Assembly: GCA_018873225.1 (NCBI GenBank)
Contig: JAEILZ010000001.1
Coordinates: forward strand, 4,774,001-4,838,000
Origin: [Phialemoniopsis] sp. UDSM-2020
Lineage: Eukaryota > Ascomycota > Sordariomycetes > Thyridiales > Thyridiaceae
Direction: 5' to 3'
DNA length: 64,000 nt
Shown: piece after piece, positions 35,600 through 46,362 of the stretch
Numbering within the stretch: position 1 is the first letter of the stretch
How the letters are laid out: the number at the start of each line of letters is the position of its first letter
Notes under the pieces: model-generated
Seen by the model: only the letters and a program-made list of their open reading frames with translations
What the model was told of the DNA's origin: nothing
The model's database searches: none
Made by a program: the position numbers and the translations under genes

Positions 35600-35865
35600 C
35601 TACGGAGGGAGCAGGTACTCGGCCCATGAGCTGGCAAGGACAGCGACGCCGACCTGTTTCATCAGTTAGCAATTGAACTTTGGACTCGAGACAGGTTCGG
35701 AAGCTTGGAGAAGCACCAGGGAAAACGTACGCCGAAGACAAGGACGCTGCGGACAACGGGCGCATTGTCGGCCGAGGTCAGGGTGTCGTAGGTCTGGCGG
35801 AAATAACCCTTGGGGGCTCGCGATCCCCGCGAGGAGGTTTCGACTAGTACTCTCTTGGGAGGCAT
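35600..35865 (-). CDS. tom6: Tom6-like small subunit of the mitochondrial outer-membrane translocase
   Basis: Two short exons, 35865-35731 and 35653-35600, give only 62 residues. The protein starts MPPKRVLVETSSRGSRAPKG, continues YFRQTYDTLTSADNAPVVRS, and ends with a single tail-anchor helix formed across the splice site (VLVFGVGVAVLASSWAEYLLPP). Fungal Tom6 proteins share the basic P-K-G-F/Y start, the N-x-x-V-V-R-S approach and the S-S-W-x-E-x-L-L-P-P end. Tom6 stabilises the TOM40 complex in the outer membrane. The gene is easily missed because neither exon is long. The donor GTACGT and acceptor ACAG are both good. The identification rests on short motifs. Confidence 0.8.
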
Positions 35866-36191
35866 CTTGTGATTGTGTGTGCGTGGTGATGCGAAATGCG
35901 ATCGATGGGTGGATGGGATGAAGGGAACAAGGAGCGGGTGAGCTTTGAAAGCTTAGGAGGATGATGGCATAAAATTTCCTGGGGTGGTCCCGAGGCAAGG
36001 CTGGTCTCTATGTGGGGCTACTGTCGTGGTTTGGCCAATGACAGCGGGCAAATTCGAGCTGGATTCGGGGCGGGAGAGCCAAGGCTGATCTGATCTTATC
36101 AGAAGCTTGGAGTGACGACAACGAAATGCCCTTCCCTTTGTCATTGACATGGATGCGCATATTGTAGCCCTCCAACCCTCAGCCGGTCGCG
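35866..36191. promoter_or_regulatory. Shared promoter of divergent tom6-like gene and unknown gene at 36192
   Basis: Non-coding 326-base spacer with a CCAAT element in GGCCAATGAC (36032-36041). No other conserved motif recognised. Confidence 0.4.
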
Positions 36192-37073
36192 ATGGCAGAT
36201 AGCAATCCTTCCAGTGCTGGCCCTGGCGGCTTTCTCTCCGAGTCACTGCCCTCGCCTGCGCCAAGCAATACCTCTTCACGAATCACCGTTGCCGGCTTAC
36301 CACATCCCCGCGGCCACTCCCTCAGGCCCGGGTCGGCCAAGGAGGAGCAGGTCCGCCGGTATGCTGAGGACCGCCTACTATATATCAATCGGCGCTATGT
36401 CAAGAAATTCAGCATTTCGGCACCCGACGACGATGTCGTGGGCTACAAGAGCATGACCGAGTTGTGCAAGGACCTCGAAGGTCTGATCAATGTGCTCTGG
36501 CTCTCCGGCACTCGTGAGTGCATTAATTCCCCTCCCGGCTGTGTAATACCTTGCTAATGGTCCAAACTAGCTAGCTTACAGGTCCCGTACTTCCTCAACG
36601 TTGCCAACGAGTTCCTAACCTGGATGACCTCCTTCGCGCCCTCTCCGAACGCGACTTTTACCGCGCTACGCAAGCTCGATCACTGCTTCGCCAGTCTTCT
36701 GGCGGGTCAAGACATAGACACAAAAGAAGCGCTGCCGGGATTCGAGAGGGGAATGAGATCTGGACTGAGTAGGACGGACATGGTGCGATGCAAGAGCGTG
36801 GTCGAGCAGACGCGAGTACTGATCGTCGACGTCATGAGCCGCGAACCCGAGGACGAGGATATGGACGGAGAAGAGACAGACGGAAACGTTACAGAGAGCG
36901 GGATGGCGACGGACTCGAACATGTCCACCTCGAATTGGGAAGACGACGACGATACCTTTGACATGGATGTCGCGAGGGTCTATGAGAATACGATTGTCGC
37001 TCTTGGAAAAGCATTGAGTGACGGGGGTGCAATTGGGGATATCAGAAACATCACTGACAAGGCACCCTCCTGA
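36192..37073 (+). CDS. Conserved fungal protein of unknown function
   Basis: Two exons, 36192-36513 and 36571-37073, encode 274 residues. The N-terminal 45 residues are Ser/Pro-rich and disordered-looking. A helical core follows: KEEQVRRYAEDRLLYINRRY, VKKFSIS and GYKSMTELCKDLEGLINVLW. The splice junction joins LSGT to PSLQVPYFLNVANEFLTWMT, then TFTALRKLDHCFASLLAGQD. The C-terminal third contains an acidic stretch (EPEDEDMDGEETDGN; WEDDDDTFDMD). No enzyme motif, signal peptide or membrane helix is present. The core looks like a conserved all-helical domain, but I cannot name the family. The intron has a second possible acceptor (CTAG at 36571-36574) that would shift the frame, so the first is preferred. 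Divergent from the tom6-like gene. Confidence 0.78.
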
Positions 37074-37472
37074 TTCGACTCAGCAGCTCATCGAACACGA
37101 TTTCACCCGAGAGCAGGACAATTACCACCATTACTGCCGTTGGACGGGTTCGACATTGGCCTTCCTGATCATAATCTGGTGAAGAGGCGATTGCACCCGA
37201 TCACCTACGAAGCCCGCGGCCTGCTTCACCCTCGCTGTAGCCACTAGTCCTTGCATGCCTCGATGCTTGGCTCTTCAGGCGAAGAAGTATACTGGACAAG
37301 CTCGACCAAATCGCTGCCATGGGCCTGGTCCTGGAAGTTACATGCAAGACTTCGAATGTGCCACGATCCACTACACGCACACGCGCCGGGTTCTCGAAAG
37401 GACACATCAATCAGGCATAGATACCGAGTTACGCTTAGTCTTTATTCAATTGATATCCAACAGATGGATTAC
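37074..37472. other. Intergenic between convergent unknown gene and FMO
   Basis: 399 bases of 3' flanking sequence from both sides. Nothing else seen. Confidence 0.6.
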
Positions 37473-39398
37473 CTAGGCCTTCATGAGACCCTCCTCCTGC
37501 GCCTTGATCTGGAGCGCCAGCATCTTGCCGTAATACCTCGCAATCGCCAGGTTGCCTCCCATGAACCAGAAGCCCGGGTGGCCGCTGCGACGCCACATGG
37601 TCCGGAACTCGCCCTCCTCATCGAACGCCCACACATCTGACGTCTTGTCTGCGACCGCGTCACCGAAGATTGCCCTCGTCGCCGAGTTCATGTTGGCGTA
37701 TCCCGTCGCAAAGATGACTTCGTCGGCCTCCAGCTTCGAACCGTCCTCAAACACCAGAGCCTCTGGCGTCACCTCTGTGATCTCCTTTCCAGATTTGACC
37801 TTGATCTTGCCATCGACAATCAACTGGCTCGCGCCGACGTCGATGTAGTAGCCGCCGCCCCGCTGGAAGTACTTGAAGAACATGCCGGCGCCGTCGGGGC
37901 CGATGTCGAGATTGAACCCGGCCCTCTGCAGGCCCTCGAGCAGCTCGCGGTCCCGCTCCTTGGCCAGCTCGGTGACCTGCACCTGCACGGCCTTGGAGTA
38001 CTCCATCGGCGCGCTCCAGAGCAGCAGGTCGGCATCGTCGACGGGGAGCGTGGCCTGCACCTTTTCAGAGTACAGCGAGCCGAGGGCGATCTCAATGATG
38101 GCGCCGTTGCTGATGACGTTGGTCGACGAGCGCTGCACCATGGTCACGTCGTAGCCGTTCTCCCACAGGTCCTGCGCGATGTCGTGGCCCGAGTTGCACG
38201 ACCCGACGACGACGGCCTTCTTGCCCTTGTTCTTGCTGACGTCGGCGTACGCGCCCGTGAACTCGGAGCTGTGGCACAGGCGGCCCTTGAAGGTGTCCAT
38301 GCCCTTGATGGCGGGCATGTTCTTCTTGCCCGAGTGACCGGTGGCCTGGATGACGTGCCGTGGGTGGAACGTCCTCGTCTCCGTCTTCCCATCTGCCGTG
38401 CTCCGCTCCAGCGTCACCGTCCACCTCTGCTTCGCGTCGTCCCAGACCGACGAGGTCAGGCGCGTGCGCGTCCACACGTTAAGCTCGAGCAGGTTGACGT
38501 ACGCCTCGAAGAACTCGGCCAGCTTGTCCTTGGGCGTGAACACGGGCCAGTGCTGGGGAAATTCCATGTAGGGCATGTGGTCGAACCAGACCGGGTCGTG
38601 CAGGACGAGCTGCCGGTACCGCCGGCGCCAGTTGTCGCCCACGCGGTCCTCCTGGTCGACGACGAGCGCGGGCACGCCGAGCATCTTGAACCGCGCCGCC
38701 GAGGTCAGGCCGCCCTGGCCCGCGCCCAGGATGATCACGGCCGGCTCCTGCGCCCCCTCGGCAAAGTTCTGGCTTGCGACGCGCTGCTCGAGCCAGTTGC
38801 GCGTGTCGCGGTCGTCGCCGTGGTTGCCGCCGCGGGGGCGCCGGCCACGCAGGGGCTCCTCAAAGCCTGTGAGCTCGTGCAGGACTGTGTACAGCGTCTC
38901 AATCTTCCAGCTGTCGCCGTCGGGGATCAGGCGCACAACGCCGCGGCCGTTGCCGACGTCGTTGGTGACCGTCACGAAGAAGGAGACGCACTGCGACTTG
39001 CCGTACGCGTCGAAGGACGAGATGCTCGGCGCCCGGTAGGCGGCGCTGTCGTCGAGGGAGATGGCCTGGAAGCGGCCCGCGTTGGCGGAGAGGTAGTCTG
39101 CGATCTTGGCGGGGGCTTTCAGGGTGCGCAGATCCCACGATGCAAAGAGGTGGTCGCGCCAGTAGCCCTTGGCTGTGAAGAGGGACGCCAGGCCGGCGTG
39201 GTCCTGCTTCGACAGCTTGTCGGAGAAGATCTGGAGGAAGGTCTGGGCGACCTGGCGCGCGTCGGTGGAGGAGGGGATCGTGGTGGCCGGGAACTCGGCG
39301 GGCGGGATGTTGAAGGAGCCCTTTTCGATCCGTGCGTCCCAGGGGATGTTCTTGATGGGATCCCCGCCAGCGGCGGTGGCCGCACCATTGGCTGTCAT
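37473..39398 (-). CDS. Flavin-dependent monooxygenase with N-terminal NTF2-like domain
   Basis: Single exon, 641 residues, ATG at 39396-39398. Residues about 45-180 resemble an NTF2/SnoaL-like domain (VAQTFLQIFSDKLSKQDHAG ... GVVRLIPDGDSWKIETLYT). The rest is a class B flavin monooxygenase: FAD-binding VIILGAGQGGLTSAARF (221-237), RRYRQLVLHDPVWFDHMPYM, FKGRLCHSSEFTGAY in the position of the FxGxxxH fingerprint, NADPH-binding VVGSCNSGHDIAQDL, and EVIFATGYANM near the C-terminus. Such enzymes use NADPH and O2 to oxygenate N, S or ketone substrates in the cytosol. The two-domain layout is common in ascomycetes, often beside metabolite clusters. The first residue of the second dinucleotide motif is intact, so activity is likely. 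The substrate is unknown. Confidence 0.92.
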   Translation of the reverse strand: MTANGAATAAGGDPIKNIPWDARIEKGSFNIPPAEFPATTIPSSTDARQVAQTFLQIFSDKLSKQDHAGLASLFTAKGYWRDHLFASWDLRTLKAPAKIADYLSANAGRFQAISLDDSAAYRAPSISSFDAYGKSQCVSFFVTVTNDVGNGRGVVRLIPDGDSWKIETLYTVLHELTGFEEPLRGRRPRGGNHGDDRDTRNWLEQRVASQNFAEGAQEPAVIILGAGQGGLTSAARFKMLGVPALVVDQEDRVGDNWRRRYRQLVLHDPVWFDHMPYMEFPQHWPVFTPKDKLAEFFEAYVNLLELNVWTRTRLTSSVWDDAKQRWTVTLERSTADGKTETRTFHPRHVIQATGHSGKKNMPAIKGMDTFKGRLCHSSEFTGAYADVSKNKGKKAVVVGSCNSGHDIAQDLWENGYDVTMVQRSSTNVISNGAIIEIALGSLYSEKVQATLPVDDADLLLWSAPMEYSKAVQVQVTELAKERDRELLEGLQRAGFNLDIGPDGAGMFFKYFQRGGGYYIDVGASQLIVDGKIKVKSGKEITEVTPEALVFEDGSKLEADEVIFATGYANMNSATRAIFGDAVADKTSDVWAFDEEGEFRTMWRRSGHPGFWFMGGNLAIARYYGKMLALQIKAQEEGLMKA

Positions 39399-40586
39399 GA
39401 TTCAGGATTTAAGCTTATTTGCAGGCCCGGGAGGTTGGGTCGAGATCTGGAGTGGTGTCGAAGGAACGAGGGTATCTACAAGGGCAGCAATATCTACAAA
39501 TTAGAGTACGGAGGAGGGAGGCGAGAATGAATGTCTACAATCATATTATATTTCTACTTAGTTCAGGTCCGGTCTTGCGGATGAAGGGAGCTATTGTTGA
39601 TCCCCAGGTCTTGTCTCCTCAGCATTGACGTCCACTGCCCCTCGAGGGGAACCGAGGCCGGAAGGTAGACGATCATCAAGTAGCGCCGCACCACAAGTGG
39701 CAGGCTGAATACATGGGGGCCAGGACGGCCGAGACGAGGCCAAGCCATCCGGTCGTTCACAAGGCGCGCAGATGGACGCGGGGAAGTGGAAGCTGGAGAC
39801 CGGGGGCACTATCGTGCCTCCGAAAGACGAAGCCCACGAATGGCCGTTGGCATGAGGCATCACTCTTGTTAGCTTGTCTGGGGAGTCCACTGCAGCGCGG
39901 ACAACTCGGCCGAGATTGCACTAACGGCCAGCCAAATGGGGACCTGAAGTCTTTCCATGGGTTGTCCAACAGCACTTGTGGATCGTGGGGCACCTACGCC
40001 TTTACGCCTTGGCTCCCCCTCCCGTTGCTTTCCCCGCATGCTCTGGATGTGGTGATAACTCGCACCTTGGGATCCGTTTCATTTCCCTCTTATTTTATGG
40101 ATCAATTGTTGTCCCAAGGGGCTTGAGTCATGTCACAATGGTGTCTCCCACTACTGAATCCTTTGGAGTAGCACTTGGCGGTGGGGTTTGGTTTGTTGGG
40201 GGCGCTTACGTCTGCTCCGAGACACTAAAAGCCTACTCGACAAACCTTGACACGCTCAACCTCCGATGAGATCTGCAAACCCCCACCTCACCGTCTCGAC
40301 ACCGGTGATCCTACGCGGCTTTTCCTGCGACACCAGAGGTGCTGTCGGCTATCTACAGTTGTCAACGCGTCGAGCCGGACAAGGGTCCAATCTGACATCA
40401 GCCCGGTGTCGGTATCACCATCACCAAGCCAACAGGGCCGAGGTCTCGCTCTGTTCTCAACGGCATCGTGACAGGGCGGCGACACTTCGTGATATACCCA
40501 AACTACACCGCTTTTCTTTCCACAGAACACTGAGCACCACAGCTGGGAGACATCTAAGTTGCACACATTCAAACAAAGCTTTCATC
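39399..40586. other. Intergenic divergent promoter region, FMO and AhpD-like gene
   Basis: 1.2 kb without a supported gene. A plus-strand frame runs from about 40266 into the AhpD-like gene, but its first 107 codons look like leader (C/A-rich, Arg/Ser/His-rich translation), so the start is set at 40587. Confidence 0.55.
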
Positions 40587-41318
40587 ATGGGATCAGAAGC
40601 TCAGAACGCTGCGCCCGACGCGGGCCTGGTCAAGCTCTTCGACACCGTCGCCACCAACTTCAAGAAGACCAAGCTCGGCGACGACCGGTGGTTCATCCTG
40701 GTGACGACCTGCATGGTCGCCGGCCCGGACCCGGAGGCCGCCTCGCACCTGTACACCTACCTCTGCCAGCAGCCGCAGTACAGCACCTCCGAGTCCCGGC
40801 AGGCCCTCGTCCGCAAGCTGCGCGAGGCCCTGCTCAAGGCCGTCTCCATCGTGGGAGTGTGCAAGCCGCTCGAGGCCATCCTCGCCATCAACGCCGTCGA
40901 GCGGCCCGAGGACAAGGACTACTCGTCGACGCGCGAAGGGTGGCAGTGCGACGACGCCAACCTCGAGCGCGCCATGGACTGGTACCGCAAGATCTACACG
41001 CGCAACGCGGCCGACACCATCGGCCTGTTCGACGCGCACAAGGACTTTGCGTGGATCAGCAAGCACATCACGTACGGCCTGTACCTGAGCGACCGGCAGG
41101 TGCTCGACGACCTCGACACCGAGCTCGTCGTCTTTGGGGCCATCATGGCGCAGAACCTGCGCACGGAAACGTGGTGGCACATCCGGGGCACGCGGCGGAT
41201 CGACGTGTCCAAGGAGGACACGCAGACGCTCTGGGAGACCATTCATACGATCATGGGCCACTGGGGGCTCAAGCTGCACAAGGTGCCTACGGTCGACGAG
41301 GTCGAGCCGGACGTCTAG
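40587..41318 (+). CDS. AhpD-like / carboxymuconolactone decarboxylase-fold protein
   Basis: Single exon of 243 residues from the ATG in TTCATCATGG. An all-helical protein: LVKLFDTVATNFKKTKLG, DDRWFILVTTCMVAGPDPEA, SRQALVRKLREALLKAVSIV, GVCKPLEAILAINAVERPED, then KIYTRNAADTIGLFDAHKDF and FGAIMAQNLRTETWWHIRGT. The core block resembles the CMD/AhpD helix pair used in decarboxylation or peroxide reduction, but the canonical C-x-x-C pair of AhpD is not visible. It may be a non-redox member of the fold. The upstream frame is open, but the ATG used has an A at -3 and lies at the start of the coherent sequence. Its neighbours are an FMO (divergent) and a Zn2Cys6 factor, which suits a small-molecule pathway. 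Confidence 0.72.
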   Translation: MGSEAQNAAPDAGLVKLFDTVATNFKKTKLGDDRWFILVTTCMVAGPDPEAASHLYTYLCQQPQYSTSESRQALVRKLREALLKAVSIVGVCKPLEAILAINAVERPEDKDYSSTREGWQCDDANLERAMDWYRKIYTRNAADTIGLFDAHKDFAWISKHITYGLYLSDRQVLDDLDTELVVFGAIMAQNLRTETWWHIRGTRRIDVSKEDTQTLWETIHTIMGHWGLKLHKVPTVDEVEPDV

Positions 41319-42052
41319 ACCGGGCTGGGCTGGAAGACGGCGTCGGATGCTTTATTTACTACACTACTACATCTGACTAGAAGGGGGAAAAGTGGGAGGG
41401 CCCGAACCCTCGTGGCCACGGGGATAGACTAGTATAGACAGATTTCTTGTCGAATGAGATACCATGCATTGAAGGAAGACTTTACCCAGACATTGTTGGA
41501 GAACATGCTGCTCTGCCTTAGCTTCTACGGCCAGTACTTGCTTGGGTTGCAATAGGATGGATGCATACACATACGCACATGGATCCATGCCTCGCCCCCA
41601 AATCGCTTGGAAACAAACTCACGGGAAATACGGTGTATTGCCCGATGCCGGGGAGACTAAGCCGGTGCCCCAGAAAAAGCACCCTCCACAAATGCGTGAC
41701 CATGAAACTTGGAGGTTAGCAGAGGCTCAAATCGTCACACAAACCTTGGAAGTCTCCGCATTCCCCTCACCAAAATAATGGCGCCAGGTCGGGAATAACA
41801 CGTGCCGGGGAATTGGAGAATCCACCAAGAAAAAGTACTCCATCTCTCTCCAGTGCCAGTGAGTGAAGATCCCTCACAAAAAGCCCACACACACTCCAGC
41901 ACATTCACCTCATAGCAAACCCCAGACAACCCCCCCGGGGCAGCTTGTGCGTCTCCTTTCTGGGTCCCCCGTCTCCTCTCTTTTTTATCGACACGAATCA
42001 TATCATCCACCCGCCCCTTCCATTCACATGTGTCGCGCGATAGCAGAGCAGC
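41319..42052. other. Intergenic: upstream region of the Zn2Cys6 gene
   Basis: No supported gene. The final 200 bases are C/A-rich leader-like sequence. Confidence 0.6.
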
Positions 42053-44440
42053 ATGCAGGCGACGAAGGAGGCCGAGTCCGTTGACTTGAGCAGCAGTACC
42101 GCCGGCACCGGCCCCGGCGCGGAGCCCACTCCGAAACAACAGCGATTGTTCATCGCCCGACAGGTACCGGATCCTTCCTCCCCGGCCGGTGCTCCGCGAC
42201 ATATTAGCTAATCATCGCCCAGGCATGCGAGATCTGTCGCCAGAAGAAGACGCGCTGCGATGGCGGCAACCCGTGCGGCATGTGCCGGGCCAGTGGCCTC
42301 GACTGCGTCTTTGCCGAGCGCAAGGCTACCAAGTGAGCAGCCTCCCTACCGTCCCTATTATCACCGGCCGTCCCCAATGTTGATGATGTCTCCGTATGTA
42401 TAGGAACGAGGTATCGCTGGGTATGATCTTCAACGCCCTGCAGCGCATCGAGAGCAAGATCGAGCAGCACCCCGCCCCGTCCGCCGCCCACGCGGTGCTG
42501 TCGTCCAAGCGCCGCCGGCGCGAGAGCAGCCTGAGCCAGCAGGGGTTCGTCCCGTCGCCCGGCGCGACGTTTCGCGACGAGCCGGAGCCGTACGTGCATG
42601 CTTCTGGCGCTGCGGCGCAAATCACCACCGCCAGCCCGGCCAACACGGTCCACAGCACGGCTTCTGTCCCGAGGTCTGCGCCACACGTGCCGGTCATCGA
42701 ATATCCTGCCCGGCAAGCCGTGACGTGGCCTGTGATCCATTCCATGCTCAAGCGTGCCGTCGGCGAGGATAGGTATCCAGGATACAATGTGGTCCAGGCC
42801 ACGTTGCTAGAGCAGAAGCGCCCGCCCATCGCGTTTGCGCCCGCGTCGTCTATGTCGGTGCACCACCTGTCGCGTCTGCACATCTCCCATGTCCGGGACC
42901 TCTGCGACAAGTTCTTTGCCACGTTTAATCTCACATATCCGATCTTAGACCGGAGATTGTTCAGTCAGCATACGTTGGGAGTCGCCATCAACAGCGACTT
43001 CGGCTACAACATCGAAAGCTGTCTCGTCCTTGTTGTCATGGCTCTGGGGACCTATGGCCAGAGGGCCCTTCACGAGGGAGGGTTCGGTCTACCAGCGGCT
43101 CTTGCGGGTGAGGCTCGACCTCAGGGCTACGACACGATACCGGAAGATGGGTTGAGCTTCTTCAACGAGGCTCGGCAGCGGATCGGGCTTATCAACTGTG
43201 ATAATAGCATCCAGAGCTGCCAGTACTACTTGCTCTCCGGGTAAGCGGTGTTTACTCGATTTTGGTGGCTCTCACTGACGAATACAGCCTTTTCTACTCG
43301 CAACTACTCCGACCCATCGATTGGTGGACCATGGTCAACCGAGCGAGTGTCTGTGTGACGAGCTTCTGGGCCTGGTATGTACGCCTTGGCTCTTCGAGCT
43401 GTGAACTCTTGCTAACATCTCTAAAGTCCCCCCGAACACTGCGATGGATGGATGATCGACATGCAGGCCCGCCTCTTCTGGAACACTGCCATGTTCCAAG
43501 CTCTTCTTACTCAAGAACTCGATCTGCCCATCTCAAACCTGCAAGACTTTGAAGACCGAGTCCCGCTACCGAAATTCGTAGAGTTTCCCGGCTTGTCTGC
43601 GATGGTGTCACTGACAACTACGACGAGCGAGAACGATGATCGCGACTCCTTTTGCCATTACCACTTCTTGTCACAGATTGCCCACCGTATCATCCTTACG
43701 CGCATGTGCGACAGCATGTTTGCGAGCCGCAAGAAGAGCTCGCTTCCGGCGCCGACTTCTGAGGTTACTACTACCATGTCGAGGACCGACTACCCTCCGC
43801 AAGCCCTAGAGGATGAACTGCTACATCAACTTGATCAGTGGCGCCAGCAACTACCTCCGTATCTGCAGTGGGACGATGCTGAGCCGGTGCCGCTGCCGAA
43901 CTCACCTGAGAACATACTAGTTGAGCCATGGCTGCGAGGCCGGTTCTGGATTGCCAGATATCATCTCCGACGCCCGTTATTGTGAGTAAAAATATGTGAT
44001 TGACATCTATGGATATTCGCTAATTGAAATATTTCTATGCAGACATCGTGCCCTTCACCTCCCCGAGTCTATGACCAACGCCGACTTTGATAAATGCAGG
44101 GATGCATTCTCCTGCCTCTTCAAATGGCACTCCATCGTCCGCCATGCCATGACAATAAGGAGCTGCCTCCCGCTTACGTTCTTCATCTGCACCCAGTACG
44201 TTATGTCTTTGGTGGACCAAACACCTATGCCGGGTCTAACATTCGTATAGGTCATTTGGTCAACTCGTCATCTTGGAAGCTGTCCGCCGCTCTCCTGTAC
44301 GACAGCTGCGTGACCTGATCCCCGATGACTACGATTCATGGTGCCGATTCGCCCTGGGTATTCTCGAAGAGTATGCCCAGGCCAGCCCGATCGTCGCCCG
44401 GGACTTCGAGATTGCCTCTGCGCTACTCAACACCAAGTGA
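42053..44440 (+). CDS. Zn2Cys6 fungal-specific transcription factor
   Basis: Seven exons, 42053-42163, 42223-42332, 42404-43240, 43288-43374, 43427-43981, 44043-44195 and 44251-44440, give 680 residues. The zinc cluster ACEICRQKKTRCDGGNPCGM C... has Cys at 39, 42, 49, 55, 58 and 65 (CX2CX6CX5CX2CX6C). The exon 1/2 junction falls just before it, a common position. NEVSLGMIFNALQRIESKIE follows as a short linker/coiled coil. The middle homology region runs from HHLSRLHISHVRDLCDKFFA through FSQHTLGVAINSDFGYNIES, GLSFFNEARQRIGLINCDNS and CQYYLLSGLFYSQLLRPIDW. It continues to the C-terminal helices SFGQLVILEAVRRSPVRQLR. It probably regulates nearby genes. The converging dehydrogenase gene ends 45 bases away. 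Exact ends of the short exons are inferred from frame continuity. Confidence 0.9.
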
Positions 44441-44485
44441 TGATGCAACTCAGGAAAGGACATTGACTTGTTTCGAAGCCCTCGC

Positions 44486-45352
44486 TCATAGCTTGGCGGG
44501 AGGCCCTCCCGTGCCAGTCGAGCTCGTCAGACCGCCGTCTACAACCAGCGTCTGGCCCGTGATGTACCCGGCCGCCTTTTCGCTGGCGAGAAACGCCGCC
44601 GCGCTCGCCACGTCCCACGCGCTGCCCATGCGGCCCATGGGCACGTTGTGCTCGGTGATCTTTTTGAACGTCTCCCGCTCCGAAGGGTCCTCGCTGTGCT
44701 CCAGGCGCGCCACGAGCGGCACATACATGAGACCTGGGGCAAGACAGTTCAATCTCACGCCCTTGGGCGCGTATATGCACGCCGTCACTTTCGTTAGGTG
44801 CACGACGGCCGCCTTGGCCGCATTGTACGCGACCTGCGGCTTGCCCAGGTATCTCAGGCCCGCGATCGACGCGTTGTTGACGACGCACCCGGACCCCTGG
44901 CGTTCCATGATCGGCAGAACGTACTTCATGCTCAGAAACACGCCCCGCAGGTTCAGGTCGAACTGCCGGTCCCACACGGCCTCGGGCAGGGTCGCCGGGT
45001 CGCCCGCCGCCGTGGCGCCGACGTTGTTGACCAAGACGTCTACGCGCCCGTGCCGGGAGACGCAGGCGTTGACCAGCCCCTCGACGTCGGCGGCCTTGGT
45101 CACGTCGGCTTTCACGACGTCGGCGACGGCGGAGGGGTAGAGCTTGCGGATGCGCGCGACGGTGTGCTGCGCGGCTGCGAGGTCGATGTCGCACCCGAAT
45201 ACGAGGCAGCCGTTGTGCGCGAGCATGCAGGCGATGGCGGCGCCGTTGCCCCAGGTGTCCTCGGCGGCGCCGTCGAGGCGGCCCTGGCCTATGCCTAGGA
45301 CGAGGGCGACTTTGCCTTTCAGGTCGGGGTAGGTTGGGTAGTCTGCTGCCAT
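44486..45352 (-). CDS. Short-chain dehydrogenase/reductase with extended nucleotide-binding loop
   Basis: Single exon of 288 residues from the ATG at 45350-45352. A classical SDR fold: beta-1 KVALVLGIG (14-22), NNVGATAAGD (109-118), NLRGVFLSMKYVLPIM, NASIAGL with the catalytic Ser162, YNAAK (Tyr176, Lys180), and a C-terminal GQTLVVDGG. The glycine-rich loop is unusual. Instead of TGxxxGIG it has GIGQGRLDGAAEDTWGNGAA (20-39), an insert seen in a subgroup of fungal SDRs. FGCDIDLAAAQ suggests an Asp after beta-2, so NAD(H) preference is likely. It is an oxidoreductase of unknown substrate, convergent with the Zn2Cys6 gene and followed by a transporter gene in the opposite direction. Confidence 0.92.
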   Translation of the reverse strand: MAADYPTYPDLKGKVALVLGIGQGRLDGAAEDTWGNGAAIACMLAHNGCLVFGCDIDLAAAQHTVARIRKLYPSAVADVVKADVTKAADVEGLVNACVSRHGRVDVLVNNVGATAAGDPATLPEAVWDRQFDLNLRGVFLSMKYVLPIMERQGSGCVVNNASIAGLRYLGKPQVAYNAAKAAVVHLTKVTACIYAPKGVRLNCLAPGLMYVPLVARLEHSEDPSERETFKKITEHNVPMGRMGSAWDVASAAAFLASEKAAGYITGQTLVVDGGLTSSTGTGGPPAKL

Positions 45353-46362
45353 TGTTGTCGGTGTATGTATGTGTAAGCGTGCGTGTGTTTGTATCGGGTT
45401 ACGCTTGATGGTTGTCGATGTTATTAGTCGTATAAAGCGGGTGTGTTGTGTGTGAGGAGACGGCGGAAAAGTTGAGCCGCGGTTTATAAGAGTATTGTAA
45501 TAGTTAATGCTCTAGACTTATGTCGAAAGGTCTGAGTTACTCCGGTTCAAAAGATTGCATGCTTGAGTAGATGGAGGGTCGTGTTCCTGTGCGGGGATGG
45601 ATGGTCGGTCAATTGTCCGGAGTTGCGTTGACTTCCCGGTTCAGCAAAGACTCCTCCTCACAAGACATTGCGTGCGGAGTACATAGGTAGACTGGAACCC
45701 TCCCTGCATTAGCAAGGGTTCTTCGAGAAGCTATTATGTATCAATTGGTTGGTATGTATCGGAGCAAGGCTCCCAAAGAGGGAATACTACGCATAATCCA
45801 TGACTTTCATCGGGGGTGCTTGGTCGACTCCGAAGCCTCATGTTAGCGTGCACGCCGATCCCTCCTGGGGCGCCTTTTGGCTCGGTTGCATGGATCCAAG
45901 TGCCACTTTTGATCCAGTCCCATCTCCCCTTTTTTGGTGTCTATTCGTCCACGGAAAATGCTGGATCCCCATGGGGAGCCCGTCCGTCTCGCCGCCAGCC
46001 CCACCGTCGTGGTCATTGTGGAGGGAGATCCTCGCCATCAGGCAAAACCGGGCATATATCCATTCTCCCCTCTCTCTCAGCCCCACGGGGACACACACAC
46101 ACCCTGTCGTGTTCAGGATTTGCCAATTGACAAGGTCTGGACTGGACTGAATCGAGACAGAAAATCCCTTGGTTCTTTTGTTCTCCGCTCGTTCCGCATT
46201 CCCCTTGCCCTGGCAGAGTGTTCCAGACAATTGGGACGATTTGCAAAACAAGGTTGAAATAACTTTGATCCCCCCCCTTCTCTGCCAACCTTCAATCTCA
46301 TCTCTTGTCTTGTCTCCTCTTTTCTCTATCTCGACCAAGGCTGGACACTGAATTGGTGTATC
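45353..46362. promoter_or_regulatory. Divergent promoter region between SDR and MFS genes
   Basis: 1.0 kb with no supported gene, shared by the two divergently transcribed genes. A 246-codon minus frame at 45838-46578 runs antisense into the transporter and has no domain. C/T-rich tracts at 46050-46350 fit the transporter leader. Confidence 0.5.

Noticed and set aside
38184..39530. 448-codon plus-strand frame antisense to the FMO gene
   Set aside because: Mirror of strong GC3 codon bias in the FMO gene. The translation has no domain.
40266..40586. 107-codon upstream extension of the AhpD-like protein
   Set aside because: Arg/Ser/His-rich leader-like translation; the ATG at 40587 begins the coherent helical sequence.
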